A DNA stretch of 64,000 nucleotides, taken from RDYJ01 sp034931405 (GTDB taxonomy: Bacteria > Cyanobacteriota > Cyanobacteriia > Cyanobacteriales > Nostocaceae). Positions 8,162 to 16,879 of the stretch are shown here, one piece after another. Position 1 is the first letter of the stretch. The number at the start of each line of letters is the position of its first letter. Where the stretch lies: positions 153,810 through 217,809 of the forward strand of contig NZ_JAYGHA010000005.1 in the NCBI RefSeq assembly GCF_034931405.1. The letters are read 5' to 3'. The translations under genes and the position numbers were made by a program. The notes under the pieces were generated by a model. It was not told the DNA's origin and searched no databases. It saw nothing but the letters and a program-made list of their open reading frames with translations.

Positions 8162-9205
8162 ATGACTCAACTAACAGCACCAACATCAACCCTAAACATG
8201 GATATTCCCAAACAAGGAATGCCAGTCAGTATCATTACCGGATTTTTAGGAAGTGGTAAAACCACCCTTTTAAATCAAATTCTGCAAAATAAACAAGATT
8301 TAAAAGTTGCAGTTCTCGTCAATGAATTTGGTGATATTAATATTGATAGTCAATTGCTAGTTACCGTCGATCAAGATATGGTAGAACTGAGCAATGGCTG
8401 TATATGCTGTACCATTAATGATGGTTTAGTTGATGCAGTGTATAGAGTTTTAGAACGAGAAGAACGCATTGATTATTTAGTAATTGAAACTACTGGAGTT
8501 GCTGACCCCTTACCAATTATCCTAACTTTTTTGGGAACAGAACTCAGAGATTTAACTAATCTAGATTCAATTATTACCGTTGTAGATGCTGAGACATTTA
8601 ATGAAGAACATTTTGAAAGTGAAGCAGCTTTACAACAAATTACCTATGGAGATATTATTCTCCTGAATAAAACCGACCTTGTTAACCGAGACAAACTGGA
8701 AGAAGTAGAAAATTTTATCCGTGATGTAAAAAACGGAGCGAGAATTTTACATACTCAATATGGCCAAGTTGCTTTACCATTAATTTTAGATGTGGGTTTA
8801 ACACCAAAAGATGAGTATATGAACGATAATGTAGAAGATACTCACGAACATGAACACCATGACCATCATGAACACCACCACCATGAACATGAACATCATC
8901 ATCATCACTCCCATCATTTAGAAAATGATGGCTTTGTGTCAATATCTTTTCAAGCAGATAGACCATTTGATGTCCATAAATTTGAGAACTTTTTGACTGA
9001 AGAAATGCCACAGGAAGTATTTCGAGCTAAAGGTATTTTATGGTTTAGTGATAGCGATTTACGTCATATTTTTCAACTGAGTGGACCCCGTTACACCTTA
9101 AACGCTGATGAATGGCAAAATTCACCTAAAAATCAGGTAGTTTTTATTGGCAGAAAATTAGATAAACAGGAAATATACACAAAAATTAACAAATGTTTGT
9201 TATAA
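8162..9205 (+). CDS. COG0523 (CobW/ZNG1-like) GTPase with His-rich metal-binding loop
   Basis: 347 aa. Walker A is GFLGSGKT (27-34), the family metal site is CICC (Cys 80, 82, 83), followed by ETTGVADP and NKTD; the C-terminal CobW domain begins after the loop. Residues about 227-252 are almost all His, Glu and Asp, a probable zinc store. COG0523 proteins insert or deliver metals to client proteins, and those under Zur control act in zinc limitation. A perfect Zur-like box lies just upstream. The next gene is a folE relic, a common COG0523 neighbour. Client unknown; GTP-CHI and other zinc enzymes are candidates. Confidence 0.9.
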   Translation: MTQLTAPTSTLNMDIPKQGMPVSIITGFLGSGKTTLLNQILQNKQDLKVAVLVNEFGDINIDSQLLVTVDQDMVELSNGCICCTINDGLVDAVYRVLEREERIDYLVIETTGVADPLPIILTFLGTELRDLTNLDSIITVVDAETFNEEHFESEAALQQITYGDIILLNKTDLVNRDKLEEVENFIRDVKNGARILHTQYGQVALPLILDVGLTPKDEYMNDNVEDTHEHEHHDHHEHHHHEHEHHHHHSHHLENDGFVSISFQADRPFDVHKFENFLTEEMPQEVFRAKGILWFSDSDLRHIFQLSGPRYTLNADEWQNSPKNQVVFIGRKLDKQEIYTKINKCLL

Positions 9206-9260
9206 TTAAAATGTGTTAATTCAGAGGGAACTCTTAACGGGCAACTCTTAACAGAAAAAA

Positions 9261-9280
9261 CTCATGTTTTTAAACATGAG
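9261..9280. terminator. 20-bp palindrome after the COG0523 gene
   Basis: CTCATGTTT-TT-AAACATGAG is a 9-bp stem 55 bp downstream of the stop codon. A run of eight T follows about 20 bp later. It may be a weak terminator or a relic of the rearrangement that removed the start of folE. Confidence 0.35.
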
Positions 9281-9309
9281 ATTGAAATAATGACACTGTT
9301 TTTTTTCGT

Positions 9310-9798
9310 GCTACGCAAAGAGTTGTTAAAGCCTTGCAATTTTTAACCAAAGGATATCATGAATCCTTGGATGAATTGTTAAATGGTGCAGTGTTTACAG
9401 AGGATGCTGATGAAATGGTATTAGTGCGAGATATTGATATTTTCAGTTCCTGTGAACATCATATTTTGCCAGTTATTGGCCGCGCTCATGTAGCTTACAT
9501 TCCTAATGGTAAAGTCATTGGTTTATCGAAAATTGCCCGCATTTGTGAAATGTATGCAAGACGTTTACAAGTTCAAGAACGTCTGACATTACAAATAGCT
9601 GACGCACTGCAAGGTTTACTCAAACCCAAAGGAGTTGCAGTAGTGATAGAAGCAACACATATGTGTATGGTCATGCGTGGTGTACAAAAACCCGGTTCTT
9701 GGACTGTAACCAGTGCAATGCGTGGAGTATTTTCAGAAGATGCACGCACCCGTGAAGAATTTATGAATTTGATTCGACACAATGCTAATTTTCACTAG
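9310..9798 (+). pseudogene. folE: GTP cyclohydrolase I, 5'-truncated
   Basis: Homology starts abruptly at ATQRVVKALQFL, equivalent to the xTPKRVVKALQFL region, so about 60 N-terminal residues including the conserved DREGL motif are missing. The upstream frame hits a stop at 9283 and contains no ATG; a TTG at 9334 is the only candidate start and has no good ribosome site. The rest is well kept: zinc/catalytic CEHH, the HMCM Cys and GSWTVTSAMRG are all present. Without the N-terminal helices and a translation start it is probably non-functional. Its place after a Zur-box COG0523 gene fits a zinc-limitation folE copy that has been lost. Confidence 0.75.
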
Positions 9799-9831
9799 AG
9801 TTAGGTGACAGGTGACAGTAGTGGGATAATC

Positions 9832-9908
9832 GTAGGTTGGGTTAAGCGATAGCGCAACCCAACAAAAGCATTGATAATGTTGGGTTTCCTTGCGTCAACC
9901 CAACCTAC
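9832..9908. repeat. 77-bp MITE-like element, GTAGGTTGGGTT ends, copy 1
   Basis: The terminal repeats GTAGGTTGGGTT / AACCCAACCTAC enclose two internal inverted copies of AACCCAAC / GTTGGGTT, so the transcript would fold as linked hairpins. A copy in opposite orientation is at 11592-11667. This family is common in cyanobacterial spacers. Confidence 0.8.
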
Positions 9909-9966
9909 TTTTTTAAAATCTAAAATTATTCTGACTCCTGACTCCTCAATTATTTATTATCTGATT

Positions 9967-10740
9967 ATGAACATACCAAGTATTACCGTTGTCGCTGGAT
10001 TATCTGGAACTGGAAAAACCACCTGGATTCGTCAACAAATCCGAGATATTAAATCTCTTGAAAAAGTAATTTATTTCAGTCCTGGAACGGGGAATGTTAT
10101 TATTGATCAAACTTGCATAAAAACCGAATTTCCTGGAATTAACTGTTTTGGTGATGGTCAAGAAATTGATTTTATTAATCAAATCCCAGCAGCAGATCAT
10201 ATTTATATTGAATTAGGTTCTTACCTAGAATTATCAACAGTATCACAAATCTTAGATAATCTCAATTATCGTGCTGTCGCTATTTTACCTCCCAATTATC
10301 ATAACTCAGAATATCATACATGGACTGAAGAAATTATCAATGGTGCATCTGCAAAAATCATCAACATAGAAAATATTTGGCGAGTTTGTACAACCGGTCA
10401 AGTTATTGATGAAAATAGTTTAGAAGAATTTTGGTATGAAATAACTCATGGTGCTTATGGTGACGTTATCCGCGCTAAGGGAATTTTTGATGTTAATGAT
10501 GGACGTTCTCTTTACTGTGATTTTGTCGCAGGTGTTCCCCAAGTAGAGTTTTTAGAATTAGATTTACCAAGATATTTAGAAGGTAGACCACAGCGGTTTA
10601 GTGGTTTAGAAGTAGTGGGAAAAAATTTAGATGAACCAGCGTTAAAAGCAACATTATCAGCTTGCTGTTTATCTGACTCCTTAATTTCCCAATATCAACA
10701 ACAAGTCAAACAAATTTTATTAGAAGGTCAAGCAGTATGA
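9967..10740 (+). CDS. degenerate COG0523/CobW-related P-loop protein
   Basis: About 257 aa from ATG 9967; an upstream in-frame start at 9871 lies in the MITE and is unlikely. Walker A is intact (GLSGTGKT, near residue 11). The C-terminal part (YGDVIRAKGIFDVNDGRSLYCDF) resembles the CobW C-terminal domain. The CxCC metal site is absent, the ETTG switch region reads IELGSY, and no NKxD specificity motif is seen. It may bind nucleotide but differs from a normal metallochaperone. It overlaps the next gene by 4 bp (ATGA), so the two are translationally coupled. Confidence 0.65.
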   Translation: MNIPSITVVAGLSGTGKTTWIRQQIRDIKSLEKVIYFSPGTGNVIIDQTCIKTEFPGINCFGDGQEIDFINQIPAADHIYIELGSYLELSTVSQILDNLNYRAVAILPPNYHNSEYHTWTEEIINGASAKIINIENIWRVCTTGQVIDENSLEEFWYEITHGAYGDVIRAKGIFDVNDGRSLYCDFVAGVPQVEFLELDLPRYLEGRPQRFSGLEVVGKNLDEPALKATLSACCLSDSLISQYQQQVKQILLEGQAV

Positions 10741-11546
10741 AAATAGCTGTAATGTCATGTATTCATGGTAATAATGAAGCCTTAAATGCTGTATTATTAG
10801 ATATCGACCAGCAAAAAGCAGAAAAAATCTTTTGTTTAGGTGATTTGGTAGGATATGGACCCTATCCCAATGAGGTTGTTAACAAAATTAGCTCTTTAGA
10901 TATTCCTACCTGTTCTGGTTGTTGGGATGAAGATATTGTTGAAGGTTTGAATGCTTGTGATTGTAGTTATCCCTCATTATTAGCAGAAAAAAGAGGAATC
11001 CAAGCTCATGAATGGACAAATAAAGAAATTCATCCAGAAAACCGCGAATTTTTAGCCAATTTACCCTACAGTATGCAATGGGAAAATCTAGCTTTTGTTC
11101 ATGGTAGTCCTCATAGTAATCATGAATATTTATTACCTGAACTTGATGCTTTTGTCGCTTTAGAAAGGGTTATTTCTACAGGTGCAGATGTGCTTTTTTG
11201 TGGACATACTCATGTCCCTTATTTCAGAACTTTAAATGCAGGAAATTTACAGATAAGAGTTGATAGCAAAGAAGAATCACAAGAAATTAGTTTTACATCT
11301 CCTATCAAGCGTATTATTAATGTCGGTTCAGTAGGAGAACCCCGACATGGTAGACCTAATGCAACCTATGTAATTTATGACAATGAAACTCAAGAGGTGA
11401 CATTAAGAGAAGTTGCTTATGATTATCAAAAAACCTGTGCAGCAATTATTGAAAAGGGATTACCAAAAATATTTGCTTGGCGTTTAGCAAATGGTTTAGA
11501 ATTTGCAGAAAGAGCAGATGATCCTACTCATGTTTGTACAAGGTGA
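10737..11546 (+). CDS. metallophosphoesterase-fold protein with Cys substitutions at metal-ligand positions
   Basis: 269 aa of the YfcE-like calcineurin phosphoesterase family. GDLVGYGPYPNEV, FVHGSPH, CGHTHVPY and NVGSVGEPR are retained. The opening motif, normally SDIHGN, reads SCIHGN, and the usual GNHD reads GCWD. The first Asp and the bridging-region Asn are therefore both Cys, and the catalytic His is Trp. That could give a Zn-preferring or non-catalytic site. It overlaps the degenerate COG0523 gene by 4 bp in an apparently zinc-related cluster. Substrate unknown. Confidence 0.75.
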   Translation: MKIAVMSCIHGNNEALNAVLLDIDQQKAEKIFCLGDLVGYGPYPNEVVNKISSLDIPTCSGCWDEDIVEGLNACDCSYPSLLAEKRGIQAHEWTNKEIHPENREFLANLPYSMQWENLAFVHGSPHSNHEYLLPELDAFVALERVISTGADVLFCGHTHVPYFRTLNAGNLQIRVDSKEESQEISFTSPIKRIINVGSVGEPRHGRPNATYVIYDNETQEVTLREVAYDYQKTCAAIIEKGLPKIFAWRLANGLEFAERADDPTHVCTR

Positions 11547-11591
11547 TTGGTGACTCAATACTTGGTGGTTAAGCTCAAAACATTAAATCAT

Positions 11592-11667
11592 GTAGGTTGG
11601 GTTGACGTGAGGAAACCCAACATTTAAAGACTTTTGTTGGGTTGCGCTGTCGCTTAACCCAACCTAC
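11592..11667. repeat. 76-bp MITE-like element, GTAGGTTGGGTT ends, copy 2 (inverted)
   Basis: Nearly the reverse complement of the element at 9832-9908; the differences are concentrated in a few central bases. The two copies bracket the two overlapping genes 9967-11546 as inverted repeats. Confidence 0.8.
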
Positions 11668-11702
11668 AAAAACTGAACTCCTGAACTTCTGATCTAAAAT
11701 TT

Positions 11703-12422
11703 ATGTGGGTTATTTTGAGTGGAATTGAAGGTAATTTAGCAGCTTATGAAGCTGTGATGGCAGATATTAAACATCAACGTTATGTAGATGCTTTATATAT
11801 TTTAGGTGATTTAGTTGGACCAAATAAAGAATGTGAAAAACTGGTAGAAAGGGTAAAATCTCCCCGTCGTGGTGAGTTACAACCAATGATTTGTAAAGGT
11901 TGGTGGGAAGAACAATGTTTTATTTTGCATGGTTTGGGACTCACTGGGGATGATCCTGATTTGTTGGAAAAATATGGAGGTGATACTGTAGAAATGCTCT
12001 GGGAATGTGTTTCTCGTCAAACTGTACAATGGTTGAGAAATTTGGACTTTGGTTTTTTTGAGTTAGATTGTTTATTAATTCATGGTTCAACGGTAGGTGT
12101 GAGTGAAGAACTTACCCCGGATACTCCCCCTATTCAAATGTTAGATAGACTGTCAAGAATGCAAGCAAATAATTTATTTTGTGGTCGTTCTGGCTTAACT
12201 TTTCAATATCAGTTACAAGGTGGTTCTGTTACCAGTGAAATTACAACTCTTGATCGTCAAGTTTCTTCGCAAACAATGACTGTTACACCCCGTCAAGTGA
12301 TTGGGGTGGGAAATGTGGGACGTACTCCTGGTCAAGCTACCTATACTATCTATAATCCTAATAATAATAAAGTGGAATTTAAAACTGTTTATTATGGGAA
12401 TAGTAAGGGATTTCAAAATTAA
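11703..12422 (+). CDS. metallophosphoesterase-fold pseudoenzyme
   Basis: 239 aa, related in layout to the gene at 10737. The metal motifs are largely gone: SDIHGN reads SGIEGN, GNHD reads GWWE, and GHTH reads GRSG. GDLVG and LIHGS remain, and the C-terminal VGVGNVGRTPGQATYTIYN matches the family end. The fold is kept but catalysis is unlikely, so a binding or regulatory role is possible. Its stop codon overlaps that of the convergent nupC-like gene. Confidence 0.65.
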   Translation: MWVILSGIEGNLAAYEAVMADIKHQRYVDALYILGDLVGPNKECEKLVERVKSPRRGELQPMICKGWWEEQCFILHGLGLTGDDPDLLEKYGGDTVEMLWECVSRQTVQWLRNLDFGFFELDCLLIHGSTVGVSEELTPDTPPIQMLDRLSRMQANNLFCGRSGLTFQYQLQGGSVTSEITTLDRQVSSQTMTVTPRQVIGVGNVGRTPGQATYTIYNPNNNKVEFKTVYYGNSKGFQN

Positions 12423-13627
12423 ACTAACATCCCCGCAATACCAGCAGTAATAAAACTAGCAAGTAATCCCCCAATCATTGATTTAAAACCCATCCGCGCT
12501 AAATCATGTTGACGGTTAGGAGCTATAGCAGTCATACTACCAATAGTAATCCCAATTGTACCAATATTAGCAAAATTACATAAAGCATAAGTAGTAATAA
12601 TCGCAGCGCGTTGGGAAATTTGCTGCTGCTTAATCATTTCACCTAAATCCAAATATGCCAGAAATTCATTTAAAATCGTCTTTTTACCCAATAAAGCCCC
12701 AATTTTACCACAATCAGCCCAAGGTATACCCATCAACCAAGCTACGGGAGACATAATAAAAGATAACATCCACTCTAAGGATAATTGCGGTAAACCTACC
12801 AGTGAACCCAACCATCCTAATAACGCATTTACAGCAGCCAGCAAACCCAAAAAGGCAATAATCATCACACCCACATTCACCGCTAACTGAACACCATCAA
12901 GCGCCCCGTTCGTTGCTGCATCAATTACATTGACAGCATTACTCTTTGTTTCCACACTGATTTTACCAGCAGTTTCCGATACTTCTGTTTCTGGATAGAG
13001 TAACTTTGATACTATCAAAGAAGTAGGAGCAGTCATAAAAAAAGCAGCTACTAAGTGTTCTGCGGGAATACCGAAAGAAAGGTAAGCACCCAGTACACCG
13101 CCGGCAATAGTAGAAAAACCACCAGTCATCACCGCAAATAGTTCTGATTGGGTCATGTTTGCTACATAAGGCTTAACCATTAACGCCGCTTCTGTCGGAC
13201 CTAGAAAGATATTTCCAGCGCAGGATAAAGACTCAGAACCAGTTGTTTTCATGGTTTTCATCATTACCCAAGCCAAGCTACTAACTATTCTCTGGACAAT
13301 GCCATAGTGATATAAAACACCGATAAAAGCAGAGAAAAATATGATAGTTGGTAAAACTTGAAAAGCAAAAAAATGATCTTTGAAATTTTCACCAAAGACA
13401 AATTTAGCACCGACATCAGAAAAAGCTAAGAAATTACCGATAATATCCCCCAAAGACTTAAAGAGATTCAAACCCCAGGAAGTTTTCAGAATTACCAATG
13501 CTAAAAGAAATTCCAACCCTAAACCCCAAGCTATAGTTCGCCAACGCACAGCATGACGGTTAACAGAAAGGGCATAAGATATACCAATAAAAACTAAAAT
13601 ACCTAGCGCCGAAATAGCCCGTTCCAT
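12419..13627 (-). CDS. NupC/CNT family concentrative nucleoside transporter
   Basis: 402 aa with about ten hydrophobic segments. Family signatures include the GNIFLGPTEAALMVKPY block, MTGGFSTIAGGVLGAY and the C-terminal CNFANIGTIGITIGSM. It imports nucleosides by cation symport in the cytoplasmic membrane. It is transcribed toward the phosphoesterase-like gene, with overlapping stop codons. The spacer between its start and the divergent WD40 fragment carries a Zur-like box, which lies closer to the WD40 side. Confidence 0.9.
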   Translation of the reverse strand: MERAISALGILVFIGISYALSVNRHAVRWRTIAWGLGLEFLLALVILKTSWGLNLFKSLGDIIGNFLAFSDVGAKFVFGENFKDHFFAFQVLPTIIFFSAFIGVLYHYGIVQRIVSSLAWVMMKTMKTTGSESLSCAGNIFLGPTEAALMVKPYVANMTQSELFAVMTGGFSTIAGGVLGAYLSFGIPAEHLVAAFFMTAPTSLIVSKLLYPETEVSETAGKISVETKSNAVNVIDAATNGALDGVQLAVNVGVMIIAFLGLLAAVNALLGWLGSLVGLPQLSLEWMLSFIMSPVAWLMGIPWADCGKIGALLGKKTILNEFLAYLDLGEMIKQQQISQRAAIITTYALCNFANIGTIGITIGSMTAIAPNRQHDLARMGFKSMIGGLLASFITAGIAGMLV

Positions 13628-13726
13628 TTTGATTCCTAAGCAACATTCACAAAAATAGTAGTATTTTTAACGTCCAAAAAACCTAAGTTAAAAAAATCTT
13701 GTGTGATCGAACTATTTGCGCTATCC

Positions 13727-13741
13727 TGATAACGATTCTCA
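13727..13741 (+). promoter_or_regulatory. Zur-box-like site TGATAACGATTCTCA
   Basis: Differs from the perfect palindrome at 8119 by one base. The flanking CTATCC upstream is also shared, which suggests the two promoters arose by duplication. It lies 36 bp before the ATG of the truncated WD40 gene. Confidence 0.6.
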
Positions 13742-13777
13742 TTGCTTCTAGCTTGAATGTATTGTTAAATATTAATT

Positions 13778-14461
13778 ATGTCCTTAAAAGCAAAGATACA
13801 GGGTGATTTTCAGCAATCTTGGGAAGGTACGTTATCAGATTATATAACAGCGATCGCTTGGTCCCCCCAAGGTAAAATTCTTGCAGCCAGTTCAGCCGCT
13901 GGAGAAGTAATTTTATACCATAATCTAGAACAGCAATTAGTCAAATATTTACAAACTTCTAACGGAGAATCTGTAGACAGTCTTGTTTTTTCTCAAGATG
14001 GACGATTTTTAGCGGCAGGTGGGCAAAATGGACAAGTGAAAATTTGGCGTTTACAGTCACAGGAAGCAGAACTGATCAGCGTTCTAGAAAATAACCGCAC
14101 CTGGGTAGACCGCATGGCCTGGAGTCCTACCAAAAATCAACTAGCTTTTAGTTGTGGTCGTTATGTGCAGGTATGGAACGCAGACACAGGTAACACAGAA
14201 ACCACCCTCAATTTTGATACTTCCTCTGTCCAAGATATTACTTGGCATCCCAATGGAGAAAGTTTAGCCGTTGCGGGTTATCAGAGTCTGAAAATTTGGA
14301 TGGCTGAAAATTGGGATGATGATCCCTCGCTTGTACCAGTTGATTCAACCAGTTTAGTAATCTTATGGTCAGCAGATGGTAAATATATTGCTTCTGGGAA
14401 CAGGGAACAGGGAACAGGAAGATGGGGAGAAAAATTTGTTCTTTATTCATCTTTCTCCTGA
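13778..14461 (+). pseudogene. WD40-repeat protein, 3'-truncated
   Basis: The first 208 or so codons align closely with the intact WD40 gene at 29656-30696 (shared YITA..W, SAAGEV, YVQVW.AD, LKIW). Homology stops right after GKYIASGN at about 14402. From there the frame runs into an STRR-like GGGAACAGG sequence and ends 20 codons later. About 135 residues, the last propeller blades, are missing, so a closed propeller cannot form. A Zur-like box lies upstream, so this was probably a zinc-regulated gene. Confidence 0.75.
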
Positions 14462-14469
14462 ACTTCTGA

Positions 14470-14901
14470 CTGGCATTGGTTAATGGTGCTGTATTGCCGA
14501 TTCAAAGCAATCTCAATGCTCAGTTAGCGCGATCGCTCAATTCTGTACCCCTAGCCGCAGATATTTCTTACCTTGTCGGTTCAATTGCGTTGATTAGTTT
14601 TTTATACACAGGTTGGTTTGGTCATCCAGATTGGTCTGCTTTAGCCAAAGCTCCCCGATGGACTCTGATGGGTGGTTTATTCGGAGTTTGGTATATTACC
14701 GCCAGTGCTTACTTCACATCTATTTTGGGGACTACCTTGACTCAGGGGCTAATTATATGTGGACAAGCAATTACTGGTTTGGTAACTGACCATTTTGGCT
14801 GGAAGTCCCTTAACCGCCGTCGCCTCAAAGCTAATCGTCGTCTAGTGATAGGACTCTTAATTGTGGCAATTTTTTTGCTTTCTCTACCAACTGGAGTTTA
14901 G
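14470..14901 (+). pseudogene. DMT family transporter (YdcZ/DUF606 type), 5'-truncated
   Basis: About 143 codons open from the TGA at 14467. Homology starts at ALVNGAVLPIQSNLNAQLAR, which in the family normally follows about 10-15 further residues of the first helix. No ATG precedes it; TTG 14476 would be the only start. Four hydrophobic helices follow. The break coincides with the one that truncates the WD40 gene, so a single rearrangement probably removed both ends. It may form a pair with the related gene at 15073. Confidence 0.6.
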
Positions 14902-15072
14902 ACTAATTTCTCCTCCTAATCCGTTAAAGTCTCTCTAGGCAAGGCTTTAAGGCTTTCCAAGTCATTTTACGTCTTGTAAGTCATAAACCTTATACCCCAA
15001 GGGGTTAAGCCTACAAGAAAAGATTTAGTCTAAACTCCAATACCAACCTAATACTTTTTTAGGATCATCATT

Positions 15073-15546
15073 ATGGATATTTTATTAGCATTGCTTGGCG
15101 CTGGTTCGGCTGGTGGTTTTTCAACAATTGGAACAGCCATTAATGCCCAATTAAAGACAATACTCCACTCTCCAATAGCAGCAGCAGCAATTAATTTCTT
15201 AGTTGGTTTTACTATCCTCACGTTACTGCTAGGACTTGGTATTTTCAAACCCTTGAATCTTGACTTACTTTTTATTACTCCTTGGTGGGCATTTTTTGGC
15301 GGTTTATTAGGTGCAATTTTCGTCACATTAAGTACCTTAATAGTTCCTAAATTGGGTTTAACTACCACTACTTTAGATGTGATATTTAGCCAGATGTTTA
15401 TGTCAATGGTGATTGATCATTTGGGATGGTTTGGTGCTATTAAATATCCGATTAACACACCCAAAATATTAGGAATTGCTACATTAGTAATAGCGGTTGT
15501 AATTAATCAATTGGATACAAACTATTCTCATGAAAATGTCGATTAG
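15073..15546 (+). CDS. DMT family transporter (YdcZ/DUF606 type)
   Basis: 157 aa, with four to five transmembrane helices and the DUF606 opening (LLALLGAGSAGGFSTIGTAINAQL). Family members are small drug/metabolite transporter relatives often encoded as adjacent pairs that form heteromers. The partner gene at 14470 lacks its start. A 170-bp spacer between the two carries short repeated GTAAGTC/CCTTA motifs but no gene. Confidence 0.8.
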   Translation: MDILLALLGAGSAGGFSTIGTAINAQLKTILHSPIAAAAINFLVGFTILTLLLGLGIFKPLNLDLLFITPWWAFFGGLLGAIFVTLSTLIVPKLGLTTTTLDVIFSQMFMSMVIDHLGWFGAIKYPINTPKILGIATLVIAVVINQLDTNYSHENVD

Positions 15547-15646
15547 TGCCTTGGATAATTTTGAACAATCGTTATATTTTTTAAACTCATCTACTCACGG
15601 TAAAATTACACAAATTATTCCCTTACATCTAAGAATAGCAAAAACT

Positions 15647-16198
15647 ATGGAATGGCTTAATCAACCTGCTAATTGGTCGCATTCTGAGCAGCACATCATC
15701 ATTACAACTGCACCAAAAACCGATTTTTGGCGGATAACTCACTATGGTTTTATTCGTGATAGTGGACATTTCTACTTTGACCGAGTGAGTACAGATTTTG
15801 TTGTTGATGTCAAGATAAAAGGCAAATATAAGGACTTATATGATCAGGCAGGAATTATGATTCGTGCCGATGAAAAACATTGGATTAAAACTGGAATTGA
15901 ATATGTTGATGGAGTGCAAAATGTGAGTGCTGTCGTCACTCATAACTATTCAGATTGGTCATTCACACCTTTGTTAAATCCTCCTGATATTTTTCAGCTA
16001 CGGGTTGAACGATGTCAAGAGGCTATTCATATCGCTTATTTAGATGAATATGACCGCTATGTTCCCTTGAGAATGGCTTATTTTCCAGTTCAGCAAGATA
16101 TTCAAGTCGGAATTATGTGTGCATCACCACAAGGAAATGGATATGAGGTGATTTTTGAGGATTATCAATTAACAAAAAAAGGTGAAAAATCATCATGA
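15647..16198 (+). CDS. DUF1349 domain protein (concanavalin-like fold)
   Basis: About 183 aa from ATG 15647, where the family typically begins (MEWLNQPANW). The frame is open back to 15530, giving an alternative 222-aa form starting inside the upstream transporter gene. The block YDQAGIMIRADEKHWIKTGIE and later SDWS and GIMCASPQG are characteristic. The family has a beta-sandwich fold; role unknown, perhaps carbohydrate binding. It overlaps the following kinase-like gene by 4 bp, suggesting an operon. Confidence 0.8.
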   Translation: MEWLNQPANWSHSEQHIIITTAPKTDFWRITHYGFIRDSGHFYFDRVSTDFVVDVKIKGKYKDLYDQAGIMIRADEKHWIKTGIEYVDGVQNVSAVVTHNYSDWSFTPLLNPPDIFQLRVERCQEAIHIAYLDEYDRYVPLRMAYFPVQQDIQVGIMCASPQGNGYEVIFEDYQLTKKGEKSS

Positions 16199-16866
16199 AT
16201 ATTCAAGATTTAGCTAATTCTATCCTCCAAAAACAATCAGAATTATCAACAGATAGAGCTTTTTTAGTTGCTGTCAGTGGGATTGATGGTTCTGGGAAAG
16301 GTTATTTTACTGAAAAATTAATCACTGCTTTGAATCAGCAAAATATTCATGCTGTTGCCATTAATTTAGATGCTTGGCATAAGTTACCAAGTGAGCGATT
16401 TAATTCTGAAAATCCAGGAGAGTATTTTTATCATCATGCTTTTCACTTTGATGATCTATTTCAAAAATTGATAGTGCCGTTAAAAAATCAACGAATGATT
16501 AATTTAACGACTGTTTTAACTGGAATTACAGGTATACCACAAACCTATAATTATCAATTTGAAAATGTGGATGTAATTGTGCTTGAAGGAATATTTTTGC
16601 TGAAGCGATCGCTCCAACATTTTTATGATTTTAAGATTTGGATTGATTGTTCATTTGCAACTGCTTTGGAGAGAGCAGTTCAGCGAAATCAAGAAGATAT
16701 TTCACCAGAACAGATAATTGAGGATTACCAAAAAATTTATTTTCCTGCCCAAAAAGTTCATTTGGCAATTGACAATCCCAAATCAAGTACAGACATGATT
16801 TATATTAATGATTTCAAGTTAGGTGTTTACCATGATCCACCGAATGCCCCTTCCTCAACAATGTAA
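16195..16866 (+). CDS. uridine-kinase-like P-loop protein
   Basis: 223 aa. The P-loop GIDGSGKG (near residue 29) has Gly in place of the usual Ser/Thr after Lys. NLDAWHKLP and VIVLEGIFLLKRSL match the phosphoribulokinase/uridine kinase superfamily. Substrate unknown; nucleoside or another small alcohol is likely. ATGA overlap with the DUF1349 gene indicates coupled translation. The missing Ser/Thr could weaken Mg binding but may be normal for this subfamily. Confidence 0.7.
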   Translation: MNIQDLANSILQKQSELSTDRAFLVAVSGIDGSGKGYFTEKLITALNQQNIHAVAINLDAWHKLPSERFNSENPGEYFYHHAFHFDDLFQKLIVPLKNQRMINLTTVLTGITGIPQTYNYQFENVDVIVLEGIFLLKRSLQHFYDFKIWIDCSFATALERAVQRNQEDISPEQIIEDYQKIYFPAQKVHLAIDNPKSSTDMIYINDFKLGVYHDPPNAPSSTM

Positions 16867-16879
16867 GGTTGGGAAAATG

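Noticed and set aside
8715..9011. 98-aa ORF on the minus strand opposite the His-rich loop
   Set aside because: Shadow of the COG0523 gene; its His/Asp-rich look comes from the complementary His codons.
9871..9966. Upstream start for the degenerate COG0523 gene
   Set aside because: The extra 32 residues are translated from the MITE and spacer; the family sequence starts at ATG 9967.
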